A program made the position numbers and the translations under genes. 13,260 nucleotides of DNA from Desulfurellales bacterium (GTDB lineage Bacteria > Campylobacterota_A > Desulfurellia > Desulfurellales > Hippeaceae). The stretch is taken from contig JAMOPP010000073.1 of the NCBI GenBank assembly GCA_027064405.1, positions 1 to 13,260 of the forward strand, read 5' to 3'. A model generated the notes under the pieces. It made no database searches. It saw nothing but the letters and a program-made list of their open reading frames with translations, and had not been told where the DNA came from. Of the stretch, positions 1 through 8,336 are shown piece after piece; position 1 is the stretch's first letter; each line of letters opens with the position of its first letter.

Positions 1-988
1 GTTTTAGCGTATTTTTAGCTTCTGTTGCACTTGTTGCTATAATATCCGCAAATCTTAAAAAAGGCATATCGTTTTTAAGCTTTTTTACATATTTGTGAAA
101 CCGCTCCTTATCATCAATTAAGTCCCATTTATTTAAAGCAATAATTATACCCTTATGTTTTTGCACAACAAGATTTGCTATCTGTTTATCCAAGGAGGTC
201 AAACCTTCCTTGGCATCAAGAACAACAATTGCAATATCGGCTCTGTCTATTGCAAAGATTGAGAATATCGAAGCGAGCTTATCGAGAGATTTTTTCGTTC
301 TTGATTTTCTTCTTATGCCGGCTGTATCAACAAGAAGGTACTGTTTACCATTAAATGTGTAGGGTGTGTCTGTGCTGTCTGTAGTTGTGCCTATTGTGTT
401 GCTTACAACCGACCTATTTTGTTTTAATATGGCATTTAAAAGGCTGGATTTACCAACATTTGAACGGCCGACTATTGCAACGGATGCTTCATATTTTTCG
501 TTTCTATTTGAATGCTCTATACTGTTGTATATTTTTTCTTTTAATTTATTTAAATTTCTTCTGTGCGCTGCGGATATTTCAATTAAATCTCCGAATTTGT
601 AGTAATCGTATAAGAAGTCTTTTGATTTTATATCACTTTTATTTACAACGAAGATCTGTTTTTTACCGCTTTTTAAAACATATTTAACAATATTTTCATC
701 TGTCATTGAAAGCGGGCTCGAAGCGTCAAATACCACTATGACAAGATTACTTGAATCAATTGCAAGTTGCACCTGCTCATTTATATTGTCTGAAAATTCT
801 CCTGTAGATTCAAAGCCCCCTGTATCTATAAATAGAGCTTCTTTGTCGTCTAATTTCCCATACTCAAATACCCTGTCCCTTGTTGTTCCTGGAAAATCCA
901 AAATCAGACTTTTGTTCTTTTTTATCAGAATATTAAAAAGTGTTGATTTGCCTACATTCGGCTTTCCTACTATTGCCACTTTGTCCAT
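1..988 (-). CDS. der: Ribosome assembly GTPase Der (EngA), C-terminus cut by window edge
   Basis: Tandem-domain GTPase needed for 50S ribosomal subunit maturation. About 329 codons are visible against roughly 440-450 in the family, so the C-terminal KH-like domain lies beyond the left edge. The first G domain has the P-loop GKPNVGKS (residues 8-15), a PGTTRD switch, DTGG, and NKSD (116-119). The second has GRSNVGKS (174-181), DTAGIRRK and NKWD (286-289). Two complete G domains in one chain are diagnostic of Der. I checked that the reading frame stays open through NKWD to the edge. The ATG at 988 is preceded by AAGGAGA at good spacing. The gene diverges from the yhaM operon and has its own promoter about 70 bases upstream. 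Function is assigned from the family; the motifs are seen directly. Confidence 0.96.
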   Translation of the reverse strand, partial: MDKVAIVGKPNVGKSTLFNILIKKNKSLILDFPGTTRDRVFEYGKLDDKEALFIDTGGFESTGEFSDNINEQVQLAIDSSNLVIVVFDASSPLSMTDENIVKYVLKSGKKQIFVVNKSDIKSKDFLYDYYKFGDLIEISAAHRRNLNKLKEKIYNSIEHSNRNEKYEASVAIVGRSNVGKSSLLNAILKQNRSVVSNTIGTTTDSTDTPYTFNGKQYLLVDTAGIRRKSRTKKSLDKLASIFSIFAIDRADIAIVVLDAKEGLTSLDKQIANLVVQKHKGIIIALNKWDLIDDKERFHKYVKKLKNDMPFLRFADIIATSATEAKNTLK

Positions 989-1058
989 AAATTTTCTCCT
1001 TATATTCAACCTTTACTTTAAGAATTTAATAGATGCATAGCTTAAGTAAAGACATTTT

Positions 1059-1087
1059 ATTATAAACTAAGGATGCAATTTTGTCTA
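1059..1087 (-). promoter_or_regulatory. Sigma70-type promoter for der
   Basis: On the minus strand the -35 TAGACA (1082-1087, 5 of 6 consensus bases) is followed by a 17-base spacer and a perfect -10 TATAAT (1059-1064). It points at der and would leave a leader of roughly 65 bases before the ATG at 988. Inferred from consensus only. Confidence 0.6.
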
Positions 1088-1119
1088 TTTATTAGAAAAA
1101 CTCTATTTTGTCAGAATAC

Positions 1120-1148
1120 TTGAAAATAACGGTATATTATTATATCTT
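1120..1148 (+). promoter_or_regulatory. Possible promoter for the yhaM-metG operon
   Basis: TTGAAA (1120-1125), a 17-base spacer and TATCTT (1143-1148) lie about 30 bases before the GTG start at 1179. TATATC with a 15-base spacer is an alternative -10. The region is very AT-rich, so the match is weak. A promoter is nonetheless expected here, because the genes on either side diverge. Confidence 0.3.
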
Positions 1149-1178
1149 TGAGTAAAATATTTTTAAGGGAGTAAAGGC

Positions 1179-2132
1179 GTGTATGATTGTGTGAAGAATA
1201 TAAAAGAGAAGAAGGTTCAAAAGATAGACGGTGCGTTGTTTTTGGTTTCTGAAAAGCATACACTAAAAGCAAGAAATGGCACAGACTACCTCGGTTTGAA
1301 GCTAAAAGATAAAAGCGGAGTAATAGATGCAAAGGTGTGGAACAATCTCATTCACCTTTCCAAAAATTTCAAAGAGGGTGATTTTGTTAAAATAAAAGGC
1401 GAAAGCAATTTTTATAACGACAGTTGGCAAATTATAATTAAGGATATAAAAAAGGCGGATGACAAAGAAATAAAAAAGGAGGATTTTCTACCCTCAACAG
1501 ACAAAAATATAGGTTCAATGAAAAATGAACTTTTTGCAGTCATAAATTCTATAAAAAATCAATCTTTAAAAAAACTCGTCTTAAATGTGTTTGAAGATGA
1601 AGATTTTTTGAGCAAGTTTGTTAAATCTCCGGCTGCAAAAACAATGCACCATGCATATGTGGGCGGTTTGCTTGAACATACGCTATCCGTTGCAAAAATA
1701 GCACTTGAAATGGGTGATTTTTATAAAGAAATTGATAAGGATATGCTTGTGTCCTGCGCACTTTTACACGATATAGGCAAGGTTTATGAGCTTGATCCTA
1801 TTACATTCAACTATACAACCGAAGGTAAGCTTTTAGGTCATATAGTAATTGGATACACTATGGTTCAAAATAGAATAGAAAAGCTAAATATACTTTCAAG
1901 TGAAAAGGCAATGAATATTCTGCATTGTATTTTGAGTCATCACGGAGAATATGAATATGGCTCTCCCAAAAAGCCGAAAACCAAAGAGGCTGTTTTGTTT
2001 AATTTGATAGATATACTTGATTCAAGAATGCAGCCTGTTTCAGATGCCCAATTCAGCGGAGATTCTCAATGGAGCGATATGGTAAGAATTATAGGTAAAA
2101 ATATATACAGTTCTCGGTGTGTAGATGAATAG
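1179..2132 (+). CDS. yhaM: YhaM-type 3'-5' exoribonuclease (OB-fold plus HD domain)
   Basis: 317 residues, close to the ~314 of Bacillus YhaM, a 3'-5' exoribonuclease. An OB-fold-like nucleic-acid-binding region (about 15-95, including LGLKLKDKSGVIDAKVW) is followed by a metal-dependent HD domain. Its ligands appear as H167 (LLEHTL), H197-D198 (LLHDIGK), H221, H254-H255 (SHHGEYEYGSP) and D278 (NLIDILD). The start is GTG at 1179, chosen because AAGGGAG (1165-1171) sits 7 bases upstream. The ATG four bases later is out of frame and stops at once. It is the first gene of the operon, and its last 8 bases overlap tmk. Family assignment is firm. The RNA substrate is inferred, and a role in DNA metabolism is possible given the tmk and delta' neighbours. 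Confidence 0.85.
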   Translation: MYDCVKNIKEKKVQKIDGALFLVSEKHTLKARNGTDYLGLKLKDKSGVIDAKVWNNLIHLSKNFKEGDFVKIKGESNFYNDSWQIIIKDIKKADDKEIKKEDFLPSTDKNIGSMKNELFAVINSIKNQSLKKLVLNVFEDEDFLSKFVKSPAAKTMHHAYVGGLLEHTLSVAKIALEMGDFYKEIDKDMLVSCALLHDIGKVYELDPITFNYTTEGKLLGHIVIGYTMVQNRIEKLNILSSEKAMNILHCILSHHGEYEYGSPKKPKTKEAVLFNLIDILDSRMQPVSDAQFSGDSQWSDMVRIIGKNIYSSRCVDE

Positions 2133-2709
2133 GTATATAGCCTTTGAGGGTATTGATGCCTCGGGAAAGACAACCCAGGCAAAACTTTTTTATGAGTATT
2201 TGCTGAATAAAAAAATAAAAGCATTTTTCACAAAAGAGCCCGGCGGAGACAAGAAAACAAAAGAAATAAGAAAGATTATCCTAAACGAACATCTAAACGA
2301 TAAAGCCAAACTTTTTTTATTTCTTGCAGACAGAGCGCAAAATTGTGAAAATGTCAAAAAATATATTCAATCAGGCTGTGTAATAAGCGACAGAAGCCTT
2401 TTTTCAACTATAGCGTATCAGCACTACGGCAGTTCAATAGATTTCGATTTTATTGATAAAGCAAACCGTTTTGCAACCGGTGGAATTGTGCCTGACATTG
2501 TTTTTTGTATAGATGTTTCCGTTGACACTATGAATAAAAGATTAAACAAAAAGGATAGCATAGAAAACAGGTCAAGTGATTTTTTTGAAAGGGTGAGAAG
2601 CGGATACTTGGAAATGTCCAAGAGTTACAGCAATTTTTTTATTATTAACGGAGAAAAAGATGTAGATGATGTTTTTAAGGACATTAGGGGAATATGGGAG
2701 AAAATTTAG
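2125..2709 (+). CDS. tmk: Thymidylate kinase (dTMP kinase)
   Basis: Cytosolic kinase that phosphorylates dTMP to dTDP with ATP on the route to dTTP. 194 residues, slightly short of the usual 200-215. The P-loop is FEGIDASGKTT (7-17), with Ala-Ser where many homologues have Gly-Xaa. EPGG (38-41), LADR (67-70), the DR pair in ISDRS (87-91) followed by AYQ (97-99), and the LID region ending in RVRSGY (156-161) are all present in family order. The ATG at 2125 lies inside the end of yhaM (8-base overlap), so translation is probably coupled. The next gene begins 16 bases before the tmk stop. tmk followed by a delta' gene and ricT is a common bacterial arrangement. Confidence 0.95.
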   Translation: MNRYIAFEGIDASGKTTQAKLFYEYLLNKKIKAFFTKEPGGDKKTKEIRKIILNEHLNDKAKLFLFLADRAQNCENVKKYIQSGCVISDRSLFSTIAYQHYGSSIDFDFIDKANRFATGGIVPDIVFCIDVSVDTMNKRLNKKDSIENRSSDFFERVRSGYLEMSKSYSNFFIINGEKDVDDVFKDIRGIWEKI

Positions 2710-3293
2710 ATAAATTTAATGTTTTTATGCTTGAAAATGCATCAAAAGAGGATGCTTTTTCGCTGTGTAAGGGGTTGGATGTCAAAAAAGAACATATTTT
2801 TCTTTATGAAGATTTGAAGATAGACGATGTGAGAAAGGTGATTAATTTAAGCTCAAGTGAGATTGATTATAAACAGTGCTTTATATTTGGTGAAATTGGT
2901 TATGTCGCACAAAATTCTATGCTGAAAATGATAGAAGAGCCCAAAGAAAACAATTATTTTGTTATCTACGGCAAAAAAAATATTTTAGATACCATAAAAT
3001 CAAGGGCTCAGGTTATCAAAATAAAACAAAAAAATCAGGATTTAAGTAAACTTTATGAATTTATAAAAGAGAAAGATAGTAAAGGTTTTTTGTTTCATAT
3101 AAAAGAGATGGAAAACAACTCAAAGGATGAAATTATTGCAATACTCGATAAATTATCCTATGAATGTTCTCTAAACGGATATACGGAATATGCGGATTAC
3201 ATAAATAAAAAAATAGTGACATTTAAGGAGTTTAATTTAAATAAAAAGCTGTTTTTAATGGCACTGTTTTTGAAAATTTTTGGGGGGAAATAA
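2694..3293 (+). CDS. holB: Short DNA polymerase III delta'-like subunit
   Basis: 199 residues resembling the clamp-loader delta' subunit, which helps load the beta sliding clamp. Recognisable pieces are EIGYVAQNSMLKMIEEP (86-102), matching the family's A..ALLK.LEEP block, then a strand YFVIYG and IKSRAQ (about 120-125), matching the sensor-1/SRC region with Ala for Cys. The chain starts at about the level of the DVR.. helix, so the N-terminal Walker A and zinc-finger module of long delta' proteins (~320-330 residues) is absent. Delta' is not catalytic as an ATPase, so this can still be functional, and short versions are known in other bacteria. The position between tmk and ricT supports the call. 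AGGGG precedes the ATG at 2694, and the stop shares one base with the ricT start. Confidence 0.75.
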   Translation: MGENLDKFNVFMLENASKEDAFSLCKGLDVKKEHIFLYEDLKIDDVRKVINLSSSEIDYKQCFIFGEIGYVAQNSMLKMIEEPKENNYFVIYGKKNILDTIKSRAQVIKIKQKNQDLSKLYEFIKEKDSKGFLFHIKEMENNSKDEIIAILDKLSYECSLNGYTEYADYINKKIVTFKEFNLNKKLFLMALFLKIFGGK

Positions 3294-4105
3294 TGAACAT
3301 AGCTTTGGTTGAATTTGATAATGTGGGCGATCTTTATCCCTTTCAATACAATAATATGGATTTAAAGGTAAAGGACTTGGTTGTAGCCGAACACGAAAGA
3401 GGCATAAGCATAGGTAAGGTTATGAGAATAGAATCAAGCAAAACCGTTGATGAAGATTTAAAACACATAATAAGAAAAGCTACGGAAAAAGATATAGAGA
3501 CAGATAAGAAAAATCAAAGTTTTGCTGATGAGGCTTTTATAAAATGCAAAGAGGAAATAAGATATTTTGCTTTAAATATGAAATTGGTGAAAGTTAAATG
3601 TATGCTTGATAGAAGCAAGATAATATTTTATTTTGTATCTCCGGGAAGGGTTGACTTCAGAGCACTTGTTAAAAGGCTTGCATCGCTTTTTAAAACAAGA
3701 ATAGAAATGAGACAGATTGGCGTAAGAGACGAGGCAAGATTAATAGGAGGATTGGGATTGTGCGGTGACGAACTTTGCTGTTCAAGATTTTTAAGAACAT
3801 TTAATCCGGTATCCGTCAAAATGGCAAAAGATCAGAATTTAAACATTAATGTAAAGAAAATATCCGGAGCGTGCGGAAGACTTATGTGTTGTTTATACTA
3901 TGAGCAAAATACATATAACGATTTTATGAGCTCGGCTCCACCTATGGATTCAATTGTTGCTGTAGGGGATGTTGAGGGCAAGGTCGTTTATATTAATCCG
4001 ATTAAAAAAACTTTAATTATAAGGAATAAAGATAGAATGATGGTTGAAGTTAATGTTAGTGACATAACAAAAATAATAAAAAAAGGAGTTGAAAATGGCA
4101 GATAG
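3293..4105 (+). CDS. ricT: PSP1-domain protein RicT (YaaT)
   Basis: 270 residues, the family's usual size. In Bacillus, RicT/YaaT works with RicA and RicF as an Fe-S-carrying complex that promotes RNase Y-dependent mRNA maturation. Outside Firmicutes the role is less clear. The PSP1 C-terminal domain (about 60-145) is followed by the cysteine signature LCGDELCCSRFL (C157, C162, C163) and SGACGRLMCCLYYE (C194, C199, C200), the likely Fe-S ligands. C85 and C103 lie upstream. The ATG at 3293 overlaps the previous stop as TAATG, a classic coupling arrangement. The end overlaps metG by 11 bases. No RicA or RicF homologue is visible in this window. Confidence 0.9.
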   Translation: MNIALVEFDNVGDLYPFQYNNMDLKVKDLVVAEHERGISIGKVMRIESSKTVDEDLKHIIRKATEKDIETDKKNQSFADEAFIKCKEEIRYFALNMKLVKVKCMLDRSKIIFYFVSPGRVDFRALVKRLASLFKTRIEMRQIGVRDEARLIGGLGLCGDELCCSRFLRTFNPVSVKMAKDQNLNINVKKISGACGRLMCCLYYEQNTYNDFMSSAPPMDSIVAVGDVEGKVVYINPIKKTLIIRNKDRMMVEVNVSDITKIIKKGVENGR

Positions 4106-6008
4106 AAAAGAAAAATATTACATAACCACACCAATTTATTACGTTAACGATGTTCCTCATATAGGTCACTCCTATACTACGATAGCTGCAGATACGGTTG
4201 CGAGGTATAAGAGATTTAAAAATGAAAAGGTATTTTTTTTGACAGGAACGGATGAGCACGGTCAAAAGATACAAAAAGCAGCAAAAAAAGCGCACATAAC
4301 GGAAAAAGAATTGGCTGATAGGGTAGTGCAAAACTTTAAGAACCTATGGACGAAACTTGATATAACGAATGATTTTTTTGTAAGAACAACGGACGATTAT
4401 CACATAAAATGCGTGCAAAAATCTTTTGAATCCATTCTTAAAAAAGGCGACATATACAAAGATGAATACGAGGGATGGTACTGTATTCCCTGCGAAAGCT
4501 ACTATTCCGAACTTGATGTGGGAAAAGAACATCTATGCCCTGATTGTGGCAGAAAGGTTGATCTTGTAAAGGAAGAGAGCTATTTTTTTAGATTATCAAA
4601 CTATCAGGACAGGCTTTTGGAATTCTATGAAAGTCATCCGGATTTTGTCATTCCAAACACGAGATACAATGAAATAAAAAGTTTTGTAAAAAGCGGTTTA
4701 AAGGATTTAAGCATAACAAGAACCTCGTTTGATTGGGGTATCAAGGTGCCAAATGATGAAAAGCATGTTGTTTATGTCTGGTTTGACGCCCTTTTAAACT
4801 ATATAAGTGCAATAGGTTGCAACGAAAAGGAAGACTTTAACAAAATATGGCCTGCTGATGTTCATTTTGTAGGAAAAGATATTTTAAGATTTCATGCTGT
4901 TTACTGGCCTGCATTTTTAATGGCGCTTAACCTGCCTTTACCAAAACACATTGTAGCACACGGATGGTGGACGGTTGACGGCAAAAAAATGAGTAAGTCT
5001 TTAGGGAATGTTGTCAACCCTAATGAAATAATAGAAAAGTATCCTAAAGATGCATACAGATACTTTTTATTGAGAAATGTGCCGTTTGGCCTTGACGGAG
5101 ATTTTTCCGAGAAGGAGATGATAGCAAGAATCAACTCGGAACTTGCCAATGATCTCGGAAACCTGCTGAACAGAAGTTTGACTATGGTTGACAAATATTC
5201 TTCATCTGTTGTATCTAAGCCCAATATTATAACCGATAAAAGTTTAAGCAATATGTCATCTGAAATATTTGAAAAGATAGAAAAATCAATGCAGATTTTC
5301 AGATTTGACGAGGCATTGTCTTATATATTTGAGTTTATAAGGGACGCAAACAAATATATTACAGTTAAAGAGCCCTGGAATTTAAAGAAGAACGCCAAAA
5401 ACGACGAACTTCAGGAGGTACTCTATAATATTGTCTCATCTTTAAAATTTATAGCAGGAATGCTTGTGGCTTTTATGCCTGATACGGCAAAAGAGATTTG
5501 GAAACAGCTTGGATTTGAGAACTCTATCGAAAATTACGATTTGAAATTTTTTACGGATTTTTATTCTATTACTACCCTGAAGGTGCAAAAAGGTGGTGTG
5601 ATTTTCGAAAAAATTGATGAAAAAAAGAAAAAGAAGAGTGCTCCAAAGAAGGATTCGAAAACAGAAGAAACGAAAAAAAGTGACAAAATAACAATAGACG
5701 AATTTTTTAATGTTGATTTAAGAGCTGCAAAGATTCTTGAAGCTGAAGCACTTGAAAAATCAAAAAAGCTTCTTAAACTCACTATAGATATAGGGGAAGA
5801 GAATCCGAGAACGCTTGTTGCCGGATTGAAAGAACACTATTCTGCAGAAGAGATGGTTGGTAAAACAATTATAGTCGTAGCAAATTTGAAACCGGCAAAA
5901 CTTATGGGCATAGAATCAAACGGGATGCTTCTTGCGGCGAAAGATGGCAAAACGGTTGCCCTACTTTCACCTGAAAAAGATGTTAAACCGGGAAGTAAGA
6001 TTGGTTAA
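4095..6008 (+). CDS. metG: Methionyl-tRNA synthetase with C-terminal tRNA-binding domain
   Basis: Class I enzyme charging tRNA-Met. 637 residues from the ATG at 4095, chosen over an upstream in-frame TTG (4089) because AAAAGGAG (4081-4088) is 6 bases from the ATG and abuts the TTG. The Rossmann fold carries HIGH (22-25) and KMSKS (298-302). A single zinc knuckle has C130/C133 and C148/C151. The anticodon-binding helical domain spans about 350-490. A lysine/glutamate-rich linker (about 507-531) leads to an OB-fold of the Trbp111/EMAP type (about 533-637, with DLRAAKILEAE and ANLKPAKLMGIESNGM), which promotes dimerisation and tRNA binding. It is the last well-defined gene of the overlapping operon. 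Confidence 0.97.
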   Translation: MADRKEKYYITTPIYYVNDVPHIGHSYTTIAADTVARYKRFKNEKVFFLTGTDEHGQKIQKAAKKAHITEKELADRVVQNFKNLWTKLDITNDFFVRTTDDYHIKCVQKSFESILKKGDIYKDEYEGWYCIPCESYYSELDVGKEHLCPDCGRKVDLVKEESYFFRLSNYQDRLLEFYESHPDFVIPNTRYNEIKSFVKSGLKDLSITRTSFDWGIKVPNDEKHVVYVWFDALLNYISAIGCNEKEDFNKIWPADVHFVGKDILRFHAVYWPAFLMALNLPLPKHIVAHGWWTVDGKKMSKSLGNVVNPNEIIEKYPKDAYRYFLLRNVPFGLDGDFSEKEMIARINSELANDLGNLLNRSLTMVDKYSSSVVSKPNIITDKSLSNMSSEIFEKIEKSMQIFRFDEALSYIFEFIRDANKYITVKEPWNLKKNAKNDELQEVLYNIVSSLKFIAGMLVAFMPDTAKEIWKQLGFENSIENYDLKFFTDFYSITTLKVQKGGVIFEKIDEKKKKKSAPKKDSKTEETKKSDKITIDEFFNVDLRAAKILEAEALEKSKKLLKLTIDIGEENPRTLVAGLKEHYSAEEMVGKTIIVVANLKPAKLMGIESNGMLLAAKDGKTVALLSPEKDVKPGSKIG

Positions 6009-6050
6009 TTAATGTAGTTTCTTGTAAGTAACTGTCTTTAAGAGGTTAAT

Positions 6051-6584
6051 ATGAACATAGATACAGCCTCTAATCCTGTCTTGAGGTATAAGCTTGATCC
6101 GGGCGAATGGGGTTCCGATTCGCCCGCAAGTGCCGCATCTTCCATATCAAGGGTATCTTCGCATGAATCCGCAAATATACAAAGATTTGAAAAAAAAGCT
6201 AATATGGACGGCTGTTATGTTGTCGGCAAGGATTTGCGTCTAAATCTTAATCGGGAAGGCGATTTTCTTGCTGCCACATCAGGCCACTCGTCTGTTGAGA
6301 CATATTGTCCTAAAAAACAGCAAGATGAGCAGATAAAAGTAAAAATAGGTAGCAGTATCAATGCAAAGCTTGAAAAATACAGTTTGGATAAACTTAGGAT
6401 TGAAACAATGCTTAAATCCTCAGAAAACAGCACGCAAAAAGAGATTTATAAAAGCAAGCTAAAAGATATAGATAATAAAAAGTTAACTCTTCAGCAAAAA
6501 AAATTCAGAATATACACGGAAATAACACTCCTTTTTGTTCAAAATCTAAGTGTCCGACCCTCTTTAATAAATTTATCAGTTTGA
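6051..6584 (+). CDS. Unrecognised 177-residue protein
   Basis: I do not recognise this gene with confidence. It starts at ATG 6051 with AGAGGT just upstream, 42 bases after metG on the same strand, so it may be read through from the operon. The N-terminal third is rich in Ser/Ala/Asp (SPASAASSISRVSSHESAN), with no signal peptide or membrane segment. The block SSHESANIQRFEKKA (36-50), then a VVG..LRLNL..EGDFLAATSG stretch, loosely recalls small proteins whose N-termini read (S)HE.xN...A....G..VV....I, ending in a (V)AGG-like turn. That resemblance is weak and from memory. The middle is a charged helix, probably coiled coil (about 105-155). The last ~22 residues change abruptly to a hydrophobic tail after an A8 run (6496-6503) and may be a frameshift product. 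Confidence 0.6.
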   Translation: MNIDTASNPVLRYKLDPGEWGSDSPASAASSISRVSSHESANIQRFEKKANMDGCYVVGKDLRLNLNREGDFLAATSGHSSVETYCPKKQQDEQIKVKIGSSINAKLEKYSLDKLRIETMLKSSENSTQKEIYKSKLKDIDNKKLTLQQKKFRIYTEITLLFVQNLSVRPSLINLSV

Positions 6585-6597
6585 AATGCTACTATAA

Positions 6598-6647
6598 TAC
6601 AATCCTTTGTCTTAAGAATTCATATTGTAAATTTGTTTGTTTTTTTA
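6598..6647 (+). terminator. Weak candidate terminator after the unrecognised gene
   Basis: TACAAT (6598-6603) and ATTGTA (6624-6629) can form a 6 bp AT-rich stem with a 20-base loop, followed by a T-rich tract including TTTTTTT at the end. The genes on either side converge here, so a terminator is expected. The stem is weak and the tract runs into the end of the transporter gene. Confidence 0.22.
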
Positions 6648-8225
6648 GATTTTCAGGGCAAGTTGAGCCAAAATAATAGAAAGCACCAAAGAAAGAGGAT
6701 ATACGGCAGCATAACTTATCGAAGGGTAATCCGAATTCGTTATACTGTTTGACATGGTAAGTGAAGGCGTAGATGTCATTGAACCCGATAAAAGTCCCAT
6801 TATATCTAAAAAATTTATTTTTAAAAATTTTCTACTGATAAAGGCAACTATAAATAAAGATATAAGTACTGAAAAAATTGCTATGTATATAATGGTAAAT
6901 CCGCCGGTTTTTATAGCTTCAAACAGGTATTTTCCTGAATTTGTACCTATTGTGGCAAGAAATACCAGCTGTCCTAAGGTTTTCATAAGCGTATTGGAAT
7001 GAGGAGAAAGCTGCCATATTATATTGCCGGTTCTTCCGATTCTGCCGAGGATTAGAGCTGTAACCAAAATACCGCCGACAAAACTTAATTTTATACTTCC
7101 TATGATTGGAACCACAAAGGGTATGCTCCCTATAAAAATACCAAAAACTATGCCAAGAGAAATGGGAAGAAAATCAGCTGCAGGATATTTTAACAGGTCA
7201 TTCCCCACTAAATTTGTTACTTTCTGCTTATATTTTTCAGGAGCAACAACATACAGTTTATCTCCAATCATTAGCGATAAGGATGGGTAGGGCGGTATAT
7301 CAATACCGGCTCGTCTGACTTTTGTTATTACGGCTCTTAAGGATTTTAATTCTTTAATCTCAGCAATTTTTCTGCCTACTATCTGTTTTGATGTTACAAG
7401 CAGACGATAAACTTTCATATCATCATGAAATTTATATGCATCTCCTATATCTTCTCCTAATAAAATTTTTATATTTTCAAGTTGTTCACCCGTTCCGGAA
7501 ACCCTTACAATGTCGCCGTGGTGTAAAATAGTATCTTTTTTATCCGGATCAATCGGATATTCCGATTCTACCCTTTCTATAATTGTTCCTGTCATCTGTT
7601 CTATTTGGGATTTGTATGTTTTCTTATTTTTAAAATTGTCGTTTGTAATCTTAAAGTTTTTGGTAAATATATCCGGATGAAGAGATTTTTGATAAATTTC
7701 ATACTTTTCCACCTCTTCATTCAAATCCACTCTAAAAATTACGGGTAAAAATCGTATAAACAGCACGGTTGTAATTATTCCGAAAGGATACACAACACCA
7801 AATGCAATTGATAAAGACGGGGTATTTTTTATCTCCAAAGCGGCGGCAAGGGCAGGGGCACTTGCAATGGCACCTGTAAAAACACCATCTGTAATGCCAA
7901 CAGGTAACGGTATAAGTTTTCCAAACGCAATAACAGATACAAAAATAAGAACAAGAAGTAGAGTTGAGAGTATATTAAATTTTATACCTTTATATTTGAT
8001 TGTTTCAAAAAAACCCGGTCCTGATTGTAGCCCGACAGCATATATAAATATTGCGAGTCCAAAAAATTTAAAATCTCCCGGTATTACAACGCCAAAGTGT
8101 CCTGCAATGAGAGCCACAATGAGTATAGCCGAAATATCAAGCGAGAAACCCTTTATTTTTATATGACCAAGTAGATACCCGAATGTTATAATGAGAAACA
8201 GATAAAATATTTCGCTGTGCAACAT
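6645..8225 (-). CDS. AAE-family (YidE/YbjL-like) transporter with two RCK_C domains
   Basis: 526-residue inner-membrane protein of the aspartate:alanine-exchanger-like family. Two homologous membrane halves (about 1-165 and 350-526) flank a soluble middle with two RCK_C/TrkA-C modules (about 195-260 and 270-342). The halves show the same marks in the same order: GLQSG (65-69) versus GTNSG (427-431), TGAIASAPALAAA (117-129) versus SGSMTSTPSLTMS (480-492), and VVYP (144-147) versus AVYP (507-510). This is the expected internal duplication. RCK_C modules usually bind ligands that gate transport, but substrate and ligand cannot be read from sequence. The ATG at 8225 follows AAAGGAAA. It lies 111 bases downstream of the diguanylate cyclase gene, either co-transcribed or using a possible -10 TATAAT at 8305-8310 that lacks a good -35. 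Confidence 0.85.
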   Translation of the reverse strand: MLHSEIFYLFLIITFGYLLGHIKIKGFSLDISAILIVALIAGHFGVVIPGDFKFFGLAIFIYAVGLQSGPGFFETIKYKGIKFNILSTLLLVLIFVSVIAFGKLIPLPVGITDGVFTGAIASAPALAAALEIKNTPSLSIAFGVVYPFGIITTVLFIRFLPVIFRVDLNEEVEKYEIYQKSLHPDIFTKNFKITNDNFKNKKTYKSQIEQMTGTIIERVESEYPIDPDKKDTILHHGDIVRVSGTGEQLENIKILLGEDIGDAYKFHDDMKVYRLLVTSKQIVGRKIAEIKELKSLRAVITKVRRAGIDIPPYPSLSLMIGDKLYVVAPEKYKQKVTNLVGNDLLKYPAADFLPISLGIVFGIFIGSIPFVVPIIGSIKLSFVGGILVTALILGRIGRTGNIIWQLSPHSNTLMKTLGQLVFLATIGTNSGKYLFEAIKTGGFTIIYIAIFSVLISLFIVAFISRKFLKINFLDIMGLLSGSMTSTPSLTMSNSITNSDYPSISYAAVYPLSLVLSIILAQLALKI

Positions 8226-8263
8226 CTATTATTTCCTTTAACCAATTAAATTGTTGCGGTCTT

Positions 8264-8280
8264 TTGTATTTGATATACAA
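8264..8280. repeat. Small inverted repeat upstream of the transporter gene
   Basis: TTGTAT (8264-8269) and ATACAA (8275-8280) are perfect inverted arms around a 5-base centre, about 40 bases before the transporter start. No T-run follows in either direction, so a terminator is unlikely. It could be an operator, or chance in AT-rich DNA. Confidence 0.3.
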
Positions 8281-8336
8281 GCCTCTTTAAATATGCATAA
8301 AAATATTATAAAAGCAATAAAAATAAGAATTTTAGG

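Noticed and set aside
366..1040. Plus-strand ORFs of 78-100 residues opposite der
   Set aside because: They lie antisense to the conserved Der coding sequence, overlap each other in different frames and have no family features.
4056..5782. Minus-strand ORFs opposite ricT and metG
   Set aside because: These are antisense to well-supported genes, have no ribosome sites, and are full of Phe/Ser runs from complementing Lys/Glu codons.
6009..6050. Terminator between metG and the unrecognised gene
   Set aside because: An imperfect palindrome (about AGTTTCTTGTAAGTAACT) is present, but its loop is too small and no T-run follows.
6754..8166. Plus-strand ORFs opposite the transporter gene
   Set aside because: These are antisense shadows of a long conserved membrane protein; their compositions mirror its hydrophobic codons.
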